The notes under the pieces are model-generated. The model did no database searches, was not told the origin of the DNA, and saw nothing but the letters and a program-made list of their open reading frames with translations. DNA of 64,000 bases from Chitinophagaceae bacterium (GTDB lineage Bacteria; Bacteroidota; Bacteroidia; Chitinophagales; Chitinophagaceae): NCBI GenBank assembly GCA_947380605.1, contig CANCRO010000003.1, positions 1-64,000 on the forward strand, given 5' to 3'. The position numbers were made by a program, and so were the translations under genes. Positions 46,102 through 55,662 of this stretch are shown in pieces (position 1 is the stretch's first letter; each line of letters begins with the position of its first letter).

Positions 46102-46869
46102 TTAAAATTTCTCGATTACACCTAAGCCAAATAAGGCAAAATCATATTTTACGGGATCTAGTGGATCAAAATTTGATAAGACTTTATCTAACTCAATAAC
46201 CGCCTTTGCATCATTCTGATTGCGAGATAGTATGCCAAGTTTTCTTGCCGTATTGCCAGAATGAACGTCCAATGGACAGGATAATTTTGAGGGTGAAATA
46301 TGCTTCCATAAACCAAAATCTACCCCTTTATTATCATTTCTTACCAGCCACCTCAACATCATGTTAATCCTTTTTGCAGCAGAACCACTCATTGGGTCAG
46401 ATACATGCTTTACTGTTCTTGTCTCATGCGGTAATTCAAAAAAAACCGCTTTAAAATGCCCTATAGATTCTTGAAGGGTATATCGTTTGGACAATTTGTT
46501 AAATACGATTTCAAGTCCACCATGATGTTGGTAAATGTTTCTAAGAGAATGAATAAAATAGATAAAATCAGCACCATTAAATGTGCGGTAATAGAACTCG
46601 GCAGCTTTAATAAGTTGTTTTTCTTTTGCGCTCATCACAAAATCAAATGGGCTTTCTCCCATTAGAAGCATCATCTCATTAGCAGCCTTTAAAATAGCTT
46701 TACGGTTACCCCATGAAATGGTTGCTGTAAGAAACGCTGAAATTTCAATATCTTCTTTAGCAGTAAATTGATGCGGTATACTAATGGGATCTAAATCGAT
46801 GAATGCAGGCTTATTAAACTCCTCCACCTTAAAGTTTAGAAAATCTTTAATTTCATCATTTAACATCAT
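46102..46869 (-). CDS. TIGR02757 family protein
   Basis: A 255-residue conserved Bacteroidota protein of unknown function. Family signatures are DPISIPHQFTAKEDIEISAFLTATISWGNR near 26-55, RINMMLRWLVRNDNKGVDFGLW near 170, PLDVHSGNTARKLG near 200, and the end DPVKYDFALFGLGV. The helical pattern with a late Leu-Asp-x-His is reminiscent of HhH-type DNA glycosylase folds, but I cannot confirm this. A decayed copy of the last part lies on the other strand 0.2 kb upstream of its start. Confidence 0.85.
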   Translation of the reverse strand: MMLNDEIKDFLNFKVEEFNKPAFIDLDPISIPHQFTAKEDIEISAFLTATISWGNRKAILKAANEMMLLMGESPFDFVMSAKEKQLIKAAEFYYRTFNGADFIYFIHSLRNIYQHHGGLEIVFNKLSKRYTLQESIGHFKAVFFELPHETRTVKHVSDPMSGSAAKRINMMLRWLVRNDNKGVDFGLWKHISPSKLSCPLDVHSGNTARKLGILSRNQNDAKAVIELDKVLSNFDPLDPVKYDFALFGLGVIEKF

Positions 46870-47037
46870 TCCCCTTCTATTTATATTATTTTTATTTCCT
46901 CGATTGACCCTTTCAAGTTATTAAATATTTAGTTATTAAATTAAATGTTAGGGATATATTGTAGGATATCTAATAACAGAAAGTATAAATATACCCCTGC
47001 CACACCAAAGAAGTTGGCAAAAGAAATTAGTTATTAA

Positions 47038-47139
47038 ACAGGACATACTAACTATTTGCGTAAATTAGATAAAGCAGATCCTATAAAATAAGACTTTGCC
47101 TTATTTGGATTGGGTGTAATGGAAAATAATGAATGGTAA
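47038..47139 (+). pseudogene. Decayed 3' remnant of a second TIGR02757 gene
   Basis: Not in the ORF track. The frame reads NYLRKLDKADPIK, stop, DFALFGLGVMENNEW, stop. This matches the C-terminus of the intact gene nearby (DPLDPVKYDFALFGLGVIEKF), with the conserved Tyr codon replaced by TAA at 47089-47091. A weaker match (ATPKKLA against NTARKLG) continues upstream in the same frame to about 47000, after another stop. The remnant faces the opposite way from the intact gene. Divergent wording at the end suggests an old paralogue or an orthologue displaced by the present copy, not a recent duplication. Confidence 0.7.
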
Positions 47140-47154
47140 ATTAATTGAGCTAAA

Positions 47155-47478
47155 ATGAAAAATGAGGAGCTGGTAAAAGAGATCAATAAAAATTTGGCAA
47201 TCCTTTTACCTAATGAAATCTCTCTAGACGAATTGCATATTCGGCTGAGCGAGTTTTTGAATGAACTGATTCAAAAGGATTTTCAAAAATTAATTAGGCT
47301 ACTTTATCGAATAGATATAAGTGAAGCTAAATTAAAACAATTACTTCAGCAGCCGCCAAAAGAAGATGCAAGTAAAATCATTGCTGAATTGATTATTGAA
47401 CGGCAGTTACAAAAAATAAAATCTCGTAAACTTTATCGGCCATCCCATGATAATTTTACAGAGGAAGAAAAATGGTAG
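47155..47478 (+). CDS. Conserved-looking small hypothetical protein
   Basis: A 107-residue cytosolic protein, mostly helical, with no signal peptide or membrane segment. It has a DFQKLIRLLYRIDISEAKLKQLL core and a basic RQLQKIKSRKLYRP tail ending in acidic residues. I recognise the general type from Chitinophagaceae genomes but know no function. The start ATG follows the TIGR02757 remnant by 15 nt. It is encoded upstream of lysS. Confidence 0.7.
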   Translation: MKNEELVKEINKNLAILLPNEISLDELHIRLSEFLNELIQKDFQKLIRLLYRIDISEAKLKQLLQQPPKEDASKIIAELIIERQLQKIKSRKLYRPSHDNFTEEEKW

Positions 47479-47647
47479 CTTTTGATCAGCAACTATTTTA
47501 AGATGGAAGCTTTATAGCCTATAGAATTTTGAGAAAGCAAATTTCAGTGCTGTTTAAGGGTTCAAAATATAGCTATCAATTAACCTTTCCTTGGTTATTG
47601 AAGAATCGGTTGCATATGGTATCTTCGTAAAAATTTTCAGTAGCAGT

Positions 47648-49189
47648 ATGAGCACACACCATTTATCCGAACAAGAGATTATTCGCAGACAGAAATTAAC
47701 AGAATTAAACAGTTTAGGAATTGATGCCTATCCTGCACCTCTTTTTCCAGTAAATACCACTTCGGTTTATATCAAGGAAAATTATAAGGGAGACTCGCCT
47801 GAAACCAAAGAGGAAGACAAGCAATTATTTGCCGACGTATGTATTGCAGGGCGTATAATGAGTGTTCGTGATATGGGTAAGGCAAACTTTGCTGTATTGC
47901 AAGATGGAGTGGGTAAAATACAGTTCTACATTAAGCAAGATGACATTTGTCCAGATGAAGACAAAACCTTATACCAAACTGTTTGGAAAAAATTGGTAGA
48001 TATTGGTGATATCGTTGGCATCAATGGCTATGTCTTTACTACTAAAACTGGCGAAACCTCTATCCATGTAAAAAGTTTTACGCTACTTACTAAATCACTT
48101 CGTCCGCTGCCGATTGTTAAAGAAAAAGATGGCGAATCATTTGATGAAGTAACCGATCCAGAATTTCGATATCGTCAGCGCTATGCCGATCTTATAGTTA
48201 ATCCGGGAGTAAAAGAAACCTTCATTAAGCGTACTAAAATGGTGAATGCTATTCGAGCATTTTTAAACGAACGAGGTGCCTTAGAAGTTGACACACCAGT
48301 ATTACAAAGTATTCCAGGAGGTGCCGCAGCAAGGCCGTTTAACACACATCACAATGCCCTAGATGTGCCAATGTATATGCGTATTGCCAACGAGCTCTAT
48401 TTAAAAAGATTGATCGTTGGAGGCTTTGAATGGGTCTATGAATTTAGTAGAAACTTTCGCAATGAAGGAATGGATAGAACCCATAATCCTGAATTCACCG
48501 TATTAGAATTTTACGTCGCCTATAAAGATTATGAGTGGATGATGGAAACCACCGAACAGCTGTTAGAAAAAGCTGCATTGGCTACCAATGGAAGTGCTAG
48601 CGTGTTAGTGGGTGATAAAGAAATTAATTTCAAAGCTCCTTATAAAAGAATCACCATGTATGATTCTATTGCTGAATTCACTGGATTTGATATCAGCGAA
48701 ATGGATGAAAATGGAATTAGAGAAGTATGCACAAAATTGGGTATACATGCAGATGCTAAATGGGGTAAAGGGAAACTAATTGATGAAATTTTTGGATCGA
48801 AATGTGAGGGCAACTACATTCAACCGACATTTATCACCGACTATCCAGTAGAAATGAGTCCGCTCACAAAAAAACATCGCAGCAAGCCTGGTTTGGTGGA
48901 GCGTTTCGAATTGATGTGTAATGGAAAAGAAATTGCTAACGCCTATTCTGAATTGAATGACCCAATAGAACAAAGAGAGCGATTTGAAGAACAGGTAAAA
49001 CTGATGGAACGCGGAGATGATGAAGCAATGTTCATTGACCACGATTTTTTAAGAGCCTTAGAATACGGTATGCCTCCTACTAGTGGAATTGGTTTTGGAA
49101 TAGATAGAATTGCTATGTTGTTGACCAACCAGCACTCTATTCAAGATGTGCTCCTTTTCCCAATGATGCGTCCTGAAAATTTTGAATAA
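47648..49189 (+). CDS. lysS: Lysine--tRNA ligase (class II)
   Basis: Charges tRNA-Lys. The start was moved to the ATG at 47648 (513 residues, [20 protein letters not shown]). It has an N-terminal OB anticodon-binding domain (about 60-180) and a class II catalytic core: motif 1 region near [21 protein letters not shown], motif 2 [15 protein letters not shown], and motif 3 [13 protein letters not shown]. The length matches the family. It is followed by a strong terminator. Confidence 0.96.
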   Translation: MSTHHLSEQEIIRRQKLTELNSLGIDAYPAPLFPVNTTSVYIKENYKGDSPETKEEDKQLFADVCIAGRIMSVRDMGKANFAVLQDGVGKIQFYIKQDDICPDEDKTLYQTVWKKLVDIGDIVGINGYVFTTKTGETSIHVKSFTLLTKSLRPLPIVKEKDGESFDEVTDPEFRYRQRYADLIVNPGVKETFIKRTKMVNAIRAFLNERGALEVDTPVLQSIPGGAAARPFNTHHNALDVPMYMRIANELYLKRLIVGGFEWVYEFSRNFRNEGMDRTHNPEFTVLEFYVAYKDYEWMMETTEQLLEKAALATNGSASVLVGDKEINFKAPYKRITMYDSIAEFTGFDISEMDENGIREVCTKLGIHADAKWGKGKLIDEIFGSKCEGNYIQPTFITDYPVEMSPLTKKHRSKPGLVERFELMCNGKEIANAYSELNDPIEQRERFEEQVKLMERGDDEAMFIDHDFLRALEYGMPPTSGIGFGIDRIAMLLTNQHSIQDVLLFPMMRPENFE

Positions 49190-49218
49190 TTTGTATTAAA
49201 AAAATAGGCTTTATACCT

Positions 49219-49251
49219 TCCCATCAAGTAATACTTGATGGGATTTTTTTT
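49219..49251 (+). terminator. Rho-independent terminator of lysS
   Basis: An 11-bp perfect stem, TCCCATCAAGT / ACTTGATGGGA, with a 3-nt loop and eight T residues, 30 nt after the lysS stop. Confidence 0.92.
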
Positions 49252-49258
49252 AGTTTTG
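49251..49258 (+). promoter_or_regulatory. Possible -7 element (TAGTTTTG) before the DPP-IV-like gene
   Basis: A TAnnTTTG match directly after the lysS terminator and 74 nt before the next ATG. The upstream -33 region would lie in the terminator stem. Confidence 0.3.
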
Positions 49259-49332
49259 CCATCTATCCATTTCGTGTTCAAATTTCGATCAAAAAAACTA
49301 CCTTAGTTCTTCACTATAAAATACAATCCTAT

Positions 49333-51489
49333 ATGCTGCCAAGGTTCAAATTTTTAAACACCCTTTTTTTATTAGCAATAATCAACGTTAGTGTTCAAGC
49401 GCAGAAAAAAGAGCTGGGTAACGACCAGTATTTCAAAAATAATTTTACTGGTATCATTCAGCCGCTTCCAGTTTTCAATAAATGGATTGATGATACACAT
49501 TTTATTTTATTAAGAAAGGGCAGCCGATTCACAGTCGATGCTCGAACAGGAGAAGAAATAGCAACAGTAGATGAAAGTATCTCCTCGAAATCAATTGACA
49601 CTATAAAAGGAACTATTTCCACCAAAGAGGGCAATCTGTTTTTTAAAATCAATGGAAAAGAAATTCAATTAACCAACGACAAGGATAAGAAATCAAATGC
49701 TACCCTTAGTCCTGATAATAAATATGTAGCCTTCACTAAAAATAATGATCTCTATACCATTGAAATAAATTCTAAGAAAGTAAATCGTCTAACCTCAGAC
49801 GGTAGTAAGTTAATTTTAAACGGTTATGCAAGTTGGGTTTATATGGAAGAGATATTGGGTAGAAGTAGCCAATATCGTTCTTATTGGTGGAGTCCGGATA
49901 GTAAAAAAATTGCATTTTTCAGAAGCGATGATACCAACGTGCCCTTATTTGTAATCACGAATGCAAAAGGATTGCATGGCGAAGTAGAATATACACATTA
50001 TCCAAAAGTGGGTGACCCAAACCCTTCTGTAAAAATTGGCATCATTAGTCCAAAGGGTGGCACTACAGTATGGACAAAAATTAATGAAAAGCAAGATCAA
50101 TATTTTGGAATGCCTTACTGGAAGCCGGATGGAAGCTCATTACTTATTCAATGGATGCCTAGAAGCCAAGATCAATTAAAAATTTATGAGGTAAACCCAA
50201 CAACAGGAAATATCAAAGAGTTTTATTCTGAAGAGCAGAAGACTTGGGTTAAATTAACGGATGATGGAGAGAGAATCTCGTTTTTAAAAAATGGGAAAGG
50301 CTTTATTTTGAGTAGTGACAAAACAGGCTGGAAACATTTGTATTACTACAGTATGAATGGCAAACTAATCAATCCAATTACAACAGGAAATTTCACTGTT
50401 AATAAAATAGAATTTGTAGATGAAAGCAATCAGTTAGTTTATTTTTCAGCTAGAGGAAAAGAGAATACTGCTCGTAAAGATTATTATAGTGTAAGGTTAG
50501 ATGGTACAAATCTTCAGCGATTAACTTTTGGAGAGTACAACCATTCCTTGATTAGCTTATCTCCTACTGCTGCATATTTTATTACTACTTATAGCAATTC
50601 ATCAACACCTGAAAAAATGGCCTTAGTGAATAATCAGGGAAAAATTATTAAAGAGTTGGGTGATAGTAAAGCTTCTAGCTTTGATGAAAACAATATAGCT
50701 AAAACAGATTTCCTTCGTGTAAAAAGTGATGATGGTTTATTCGATTTACCGATGAAGGTAACTTGGCCTATTAACATGGATCCAACAAAAAAATACCCGG
50801 TACTTATTTCAATATATGGTGGACCAGATGCAGGAACCTGCTGGGATAGTTGGACACTGACCGGCGCACAACAATGGTACGCAAAAGAGGGATTGATTCA
50901 AGTGGTAATGGATCATCGTGCCAGTGGTCACTTTGGTAAAGTAGGAGTCAATTATATGCACCGTGATTTAGGGCATTGGGAGTTAGTAGATTATGATACC
51001 CTAGTAAAGTGGTTGATTATAAATAAACAAGCAGATCCAACAAAAATTTGTATTGCTGGATTTAGTTATGGTGGATATATGGGAGCGCTCGCTTTAACAA
51101 AAGGAGCGGGAGTATTTACGCATGCTTTAGTGGGTGGCCCAGTTACTGATTGGACCTTATATGATTCACACTATACTGAAAGATTTATGGACCTGCCATC
51201 AGAAAATCCAGCGGGATACAAAACAGGTAATGTGATGAATTATGTAGACCAATACAAAGGAATGATGCAAATTGTGCATGGCGAAATAGATGACAATGTA
51301 CACATGCAAAATAGCCTTCAGCTAATTAGTAAATTACAAGATGCCAAAAAAGATTTTGAAATGATGGTTTATCCTGGAGGTAGACATGGATGGCCAGGAA
51401 ATAAGGCGATGCATTTTCAAAATTTAAAGACTCAATTTATCTACAAACATTTATTAGAAAAACCTGTTAACCCTTTACTACTAAAATAA
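49333..51489 (+). CDS. Secreted S9 family peptidase, dipeptidyl-peptidase IV-like
   Basis: A 718-residue exported serine peptidase that removes Xaa-Pro dipeptides. A signal peptide ends at SVQAQ. An N-terminal beta-propeller (about 40-450) contains the Glu pair region WVYMEEILGRSSQYRSYWWSPD that binds the substrate amino terminus. The alpha/beta-hydrolase domain has the triad Ser578 (GFSYGGYMG), Asp653 (GEIDDNVH) and His685 (GGRHGW). All key residues are present. It is convergent with the SDR gene. Confidence 0.93.
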   Translation: MLPRFKFLNTLFLLAIINVSVQAQKKELGNDQYFKNNFTGIIQPLPVFNKWIDDTHFILLRKGSRFTVDARTGEEIATVDESISSKSIDTIKGTISTKEGNLFFKINGKEIQLTNDKDKKSNATLSPDNKYVAFTKNNDLYTIEINSKKVNRLTSDGSKLILNGYASWVYMEEILGRSSQYRSYWWSPDSKKIAFFRSDDTNVPLFVITNAKGLHGEVEYTHYPKVGDPNPSVKIGIISPKGGTTVWTKINEKQDQYFGMPYWKPDGSSLLIQWMPRSQDQLKIYEVNPTTGNIKEFYSEEQKTWVKLTDDGERISFLKNGKGFILSSDKTGWKHLYYYSMNGKLINPITTGNFTVNKIEFVDESNQLVYFSARGKENTARKDYYSVRLDGTNLQRLTFGEYNHSLISLSPTAAYFITTYSNSSTPEKMALVNNQGKIIKELGDSKASSFDENNIAKTDFLRVKSDDGLFDLPMKVTWPINMDPTKKYPVLISIYGGPDAGTCWDSWTLTGAQQWYAKEGLIQVVMDHRASGHFGKVGVNYMHRDLGHWELVDYDTLVKWLIINKQADPTKICIAGFSYGGYMGALALTKGAGVFTHALVGGPVTDWTLYDSHYTERFMDLPSENPAGYKTGNVMNYVDQYKGMMQIVHGEIDDNVHMQNSLQLISKLQDAKKDFEMMVYPGGRHGWPGNKAMHFQNLKTQFIYKHLLEKPVNPLLLK

Positions 51490-51498
51490 TAGCTTGGC

Positions 51499-52317
51499 CT
51501 AAACAAATAGATCTGTATACAACTTTGCGCCAGGCACAACAGAATATTTACCCAAATCAACAATGCCTTCGCTAGCTAATACTTCTTCATCAATAAAAGT
51601 ATTACCTGTACATTGGGTGGAGGCTTTTGATAGAATATAAAAAACTGCATCGGCCATTATTTCAGGCGTGCGACTCATGTTCATTAGCATTTGTCCACCT
51701 AATAAATTCTGAACAGCAGCCGTTGCGATAGTGGTTTTAGGCCACAAGGCATTAGCAGCAATATTGAATTTTTTTAATTCTGCCGCAAGTCCTAATGCAA
51801 TCATCGTCATATTATACTTACTCATGGTATAGGCTAAATGATTAGAAAACCATTTCATATCCATATTTATAGGTGGCGATAAATTAATAATATGTGGGTT
51901 AGCCGCTTTTTTCAGAAAGGGTATACAGGCTTTGGAAACAAAAAAAGTTCCTCGCACATTGATATCATACATCAAATCAAAACGCTTAGCTTCAGTTTGC
52001 TCTGTATTGGTCAATGAAATAGCTGAAGCATTGTTTATCAACATATCAATACCTCCAAAAGTAGCCACTGCTTTATCAACGACATTTTGCACTTGGTCTT
52101 CAAATCGAATATCGCATTGTACAGCAAGGGCCTTACCTCCAGCGGCTTCCATTTCAGCAGCGGCAGTAAAAATAGTGCCCCCCAACTTAGGGTTTTCTTC
52201 CACACTTTTTGAAGCAATAACTATATTGGCCCCCTCCTTAGCAAGTCTTAATCCAATTGCTTTACCAATTCCCCTTGATGCACCCGTAATAAGGACGGTT
52301 TTATTTTGAAACGACAT
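51499..52317 (-). CDS. Short-chain dehydrogenase/reductase (HSDL2-like)
   Basis: A 272-residue classical-type SDR. The cofactor loop is TGASRGIG at 11-18, NNAS is near 95, and catalytic Ser147, Tyr163 and Lys167 lie in the YxxxK pattern. The long loop EENPKLGGTIFTAAAEMEAAGGKAL and the segment ALWPKTTIATAAVQNLLGG are typical of hydroxysteroid-dehydrogenase-like 2 proteins, although the sterol-carrier domain of the animal protein is absent. The substrate is unknown. It is divergent from the tetR gene. Confidence 0.88.
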   Translation of the reverse strand: MSFQNKTVLITGASRGIGKAIGLRLAKEGANIVIASKSVEENPKLGGTIFTAAAEMEAAGGKALAVQCDIRFEDQVQNVVDKAVATFGGIDMLINNASAISLTNTEQTEAKRFDLMYDINVRGTFFVSKACIPFLKKAANPHIINLSPPINMDMKWFSNHLAYTMSKYNMTMIALGLAAELKKFNIAANALWPKTTIATAAVQNLLGGQMLMNMSRTPEIMADAVFYILSKASTQCTGNTFIDEEVLASEGIVDLGKYSVVPGAKLYTDLFV

Positions 52318-52428
52318 AAACGCTATTTTTAAATTGAATAGATATACTTAGGTTAAAGGTACTAATCATTTAATTGACAAAATACTATTGAATACCGTTT
52401 TCAAATTCAAAGAAAGATTTTATTTTAA

Positions 52429-52449
52429 TTAAACGTTTGTTTAAATTTG
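52429..52449 (+). promoter_or_regulatory. Palindromic operator overlapping the tetR-operon -7 box
   Basis: TTAAAC-GTTT-GTTTAA is a perfect dyad at 52429-52444. It overlaps the -7 element TAAATTTG at 52442-52449, 20 nt before the tetR ATG. The position is ideal for autorepression by the TetR protein it precedes. Confidence 0.65.
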
Positions 52450-52469
52450 CACCCAAAATAGAAGGCTGA

Positions 52470-53099
52470 ATGGATTTGAATGATAAACAAATACAAATTA
52501 TAGAAATAGCAGAGCGGCTCTTTGCTGAGAGGGGTTTTGATGGAACCTCCGTAAGGGACATCGCCCATGAAGCAGGAGTAAATATTGCTATGATATCCTA
52601 CTATTTCGGATCCAAAGAAAAGCTGATGGAGGCTTTACTAGAATGGAGAGTAGGAGAAATAAAAATTAGAGTAGAAAGTTTAATACAAGACAATCGTTAC
52701 ACGCCACTAGAAAAAGTGAATATGCTTATTGATGAGCATATTGATAGAGCAATGCACAAACAATCTTTCCATAAAATAATGGTAAGTGTTCAGGTAACCA
52801 ACAAAAACCCTTCCATCTTAAAAGCAGCCAACAAAGTAAAAATTCGTAACGCAAAAGTGATTGCTGAGCTGATAAAAGATGGACAAAAAAAGGGCGTGTT
52901 TAAAAAGAATATTGATCTGATACTAATGTTAAACACATTAGTAGGTACCGTTAATCAAAACATGATGAGTCTTGACTATTATCGAGCGTTTAATAACCAG
53001 ACCGCTATGACGGATGAGGCGTTTCAGTTAATCATTAAAAAAAGATTAAGTGTTCATATAAAAAAATTATTCAAAGCAATGTTAACCAATGAATCATAA
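52470..53099 (+). CDS. TetR-family transcriptional repressor of the efflux operon
   Basis: A 209-residue TetR regulator. The N-terminal helix-turn-helix is textbook: RLFAERGFDGTSVRDIAHEAGVNIAMISYYFGSKEKLMEALL. The C-terminal ligand domain is helical and unassigned. The stop overlaps the start of the TolC gene by 11 nt, so the four genes tetR-tolC-emrA-emrB form one operon. It probably senses an efflux substrate and releases the palindrome upstream. Confidence 0.92.
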   Translation: MDLNDKQIQIIEIAERLFAERGFDGTSVRDIAHEAGVNIAMISYYFGSKEKLMEALLEWRVGEIKIRVESLIQDNRYTPLEKVNMLIDEHIDRAMHKQSFHKIMVSVQVTNKNPSILKAANKVKIRNAKVIAELIKDGQKKGVFKKNIDLILMLNTLVGTVNQNMMSLDYYRAFNNQTAMTDEAFQLIIKKRLSVHIKKLFKAMLTNES

Positions 53100-54411
53100 A
53101 TTGAAATTAGTAGTAACTGCCTTTTCGATGCTAACGCTTTTATTTGCAACGAAAACTCAAGGCCAAGAAATAAGGAGAATCACTTTACAGGAAGCAATTG
53201 ATTTAAGTATCTCCAATAGTCATTTACTGAAAAACAATTCAGCTAAAATTGACGAAGCGGTAGCTGCTGTAAAAGAAGCCAATGAAAAAAAATTGCCTGA
53301 TTTCACCATCAGTGGCACATGGCTTTATCTGCCAATAACCCCTAATATTAGTTTGAAAACCAATTCAAGCAGTGGTGGTGGAAGTAGCCCCAATGTATCA
53401 CAGGCTATGTATACTACTACTGGCATCTCTTTGCCGCTTTTCACTGCAGGGAGACTTAATTACGGTATTGAATCGGCTAAATATTTAGAAAAGGCTGCTC
53501 GGCTAAATGCAGATGAAAATAAAGAAGCCATTATTTTTAACAGCATTAGCGCTTTCAGTAATTTATACAAAGCAAGGGCAGCTGTTGAATTAGTGAAAGA
53601 ATATTTAGAACAATCTAATAAAAGAGTTCAAGATTTTTCTAATCTAGAAAAAAATGGTTTGTTGGCAAGAAATGATTTGTTGAAAGCTGAACTGCAATCT
53701 TCCAATATTGAACTTACTTTATTAGATGTAGAAAATAATTTACAATTAGCCGGCGTAAACATGGCATTAATGTTAGGTTTGCCTGAAAAAACTATTTTAA
53801 TTCCTGATTCTGCAAGCCTTATAAAAGCAGTCAAAGCAAAATCATTAGAGGAATATGAACAACAGGCCCTAAAAGAAAGAAAAGAAATTAGCTCTCTAGC
53901 ACTTCATAAAAAGATTGCAGAGATAGGAGTAAAATCTATAAAAGCCGATTATTATCCAGGCTTGGCTTTAACTGGTGGATATATTGCAGCAAATGTGCCT
54001 GGTTTTTTAACTATCACCAACGCAGTGAATGTAGGAGTAGGAGTTAAATATTCCCTTTCTTCGATCTGGAAAACCAAAACTAAATTAGCAGAAGCAGGAG
54101 CTAGAGTTCAGCAAGTTGCTGCTAATGAATTAATGCTCAGTGATCAAATTCGCTTGCAGGTCAATGAATCCTATCAAGCTTATCTATTATGTCAGAAAAG
54201 GATACAAGTATACCAAAAGGCATTGGCTCAATCAACAGAAAATTTTAGAATTATCAAAAACAAGTATGATAACACTTTGGCTACTGCCACTGATTTATTA
54301 GAAGCCGAAGTAACTCAATTACAAAGCAGACTGATGGTAGTAGGTGCCACTGTAGATGCAATTGTTGCTTACAATAAATTATTACAAACCACCGGAATTT
54401 TAACTCCCTAA
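53089..54411 (+). CDS. TolC-family outer-membrane efflux channel
   Basis: A 440-residue outer-membrane factor. A signal peptide ends near KTQGQ. Two OEP repeats are visible, each with long helices (IDEAVAAVKEANEKKLPDFTISGT in the first, RLQVNESYQAYLLCQKRIQVYQKAL in the second), and the typical NKYDNTLATATDLLEAEVTQLQS near the end. It overlaps tetR by 11 nt (translational coupling) and precedes the membrane-fusion gene. It would be the exit duct for the EmrAB-like pump. Confidence 0.92.
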   Translation: MNHKLKLVVTAFSMLTLLFATKTQGQEIRRITLQEAIDLSISNSHLLKNNSAKIDEAVAAVKEANEKKLPDFTISGTWLYLPITPNISLKTNSSSGGGSSPNVSQAMYTTTGISLPLFTAGRLNYGIESAKYLEKAARLNADENKEAIIFNSISAFSNLYKARAAVELVKEYLEQSNKRVQDFSNLEKNGLLARNDLLKAELQSSNIELTLLDVENNLQLAGVNMALMLGLPEKTILIPDSASLIKAVKAKSLEEYEQQALKERKEISSLALHKKIAEIGVKSIKADYYPGLALTGGYIAANVPGFLTITNAVNVGVGVKYSLSSIWKTKTKLAEAGARVQQVAANELMLSDQIRLQVNESYQAYLLCQKRIQVYQKALAQSTENFRIIKNKYDNTLATATDLLEAEVTQLQSRLMVVGATVDAIVAYNKLLQTTGILTP

Positions 54412-54441
54412 TAAAATTACAAACAATAATAAAAGATATTT

Positions 54442-55566
54442 ATGCAACAGAATTCAAAAGAGTCAACTATGCAAGCTGAAAAAGTAATAACAGAAGCACC
54501 CAAAAAGAAAAGCAAAGCTTTTGCAATCGTACTAACCCTATTAGTGGTTGCTGGAGGATGGTTTGGTATTTCAAAATACCAATATAATCTTCATCATGAA
54601 GATACAGATGATGCACAAATTGAAGCGAATATAAGTCCTGTAATACCTAGAGTGGCAGGGTTTGTGAAAGAGGTGCGAGTAAAAGATAATCAGCAAGTTC
54701 AAAAAGGAGATACTTTATTAATATTAGATGACAGGGATCTTGCGCTAAAATTACAGCAAGCTGAAGCTTCCTTAGCAACAGCAAAATCAAATTTAGTAGC
54801 TGCTAAAAATTCAACCAGTGCATCAAAAGCCTCTGTAGTTAGCAGTCAGTCTGGCATTGCAACGGTAGATGCACAGATTGAAGCGGCTAAAGTTACTTTG
54901 TGGAGAGCTACTCAAGATTTCAATCGATATGATAACCTAATCAAAGACCACTCAATTACTCAACAGCAATATGAGCAAGCCCTTGCTACCAAACAAACAG
55001 CAGAAAAACAATTGCAGATTTTAGTACAACAAAAAAATCAGGTGTCAAAGCAAACAGCTGCAGTAAATTCTCAAAGCAATGCTACTTCATCGCAAGTAGA
55101 TATTGCAGGGGCTATCATCAAACAACGCGAGGTGGATGTTGCCGATGCTAAATTAAATCTTTCTTATACAGTAGTATTTGCGCCAGCATCCGGATTAGTT
55201 TCAAAAGTAAATGTGCAGGAAGGTCAATTTTTGCAACCTGGACAATCGCTGTTCAGTATTGTATTAAGTAAGGATATTTGGGTCATTGCTAACTTCAAGG
55301 AAACACAGTTTGAGAAAATGAAAGTGGGGCAAAAAGTAACGGTAAATGCTGACGCATTTCCTGGCCACTCTTTTGATGCTGTTCTGTCCTCTTTTTCTCC
55401 TGCTACAGGTTCTAGATTTGCACTATTACCTCCGGATAATGCTAGTGGAAATTTTGTAAAAGTAGTGCAGCGATTGCCTGTTAAAATTGAGTTTGCCAAT
55501 CCATCTGACTCACTCGTAAAACAATTGAGACCAGGGATGAATGTAAACGTAGATGTTCATCTGTAA
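54442..55566 (+). CDS. HlyD/EmrA-type membrane-fusion protein
   Basis: A 374-residue periplasmic adaptor. One TM helix lies at about 28-45. The lipoyl-like half motif (DDAQIEANISPVIPRVAGFVKEV, then NQQVQKGDTLLILDD) follows, then a coiled-coil hairpin of about 100 residues rich in Ala/Gln/Ser, the second lipoyl half (VFAPASGLVSKVNVQEGQFLQPGQ) and beta-barrel segments. The pattern matches EmrA, which couples an MFS pump to TolC. The gap to the pump gene is 96 nt. Confidence 0.92.
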   Translation: MQQNSKESTMQAEKVITEAPKKKSKAFAIVLTLLVVAGGWFGISKYQYNLHHEDTDDAQIEANISPVIPRVAGFVKEVRVKDNQQVQKGDTLLILDDRDLALKLQQAEASLATAKSNLVAAKNSTSASKASVVSSQSGIATVDAQIEAAKVTLWRATQDFNRYDNLIKDHSITQQQYEQALATKQTAEKQLQILVQQKNQVSKQTAAVNSQSNATSSQVDIAGAIIKQREVDVADAKLNLSYTVVFAPASGLVSKVNVQEGQFLQPGQSLFSIVLSKDIWVIANFKETQFEKMKVGQKVTVNADAFPGHSFDAVLSSFSPATGSRFALLPPDNASGNFVKVVQRLPVKIEFANPSDSLVKQLRPGMNVNVDVHL

Positions 55567-55662
55567 AATATTTTTTTCTTTACCTACTAATTAATAAAAG
55601 ACAAAACAAAAAGTTTTAAAAATTTATTATCACTCCCCTAAAATAGGAGTTAAATATATTGT

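Noticed and set aside
51932-52309. 125-aa plus-strand ORF inside the SDR gene
   Set aside because: Shadow of the minus-strand Rossmann region; Ala/Ser/Pro-rich with no family features.
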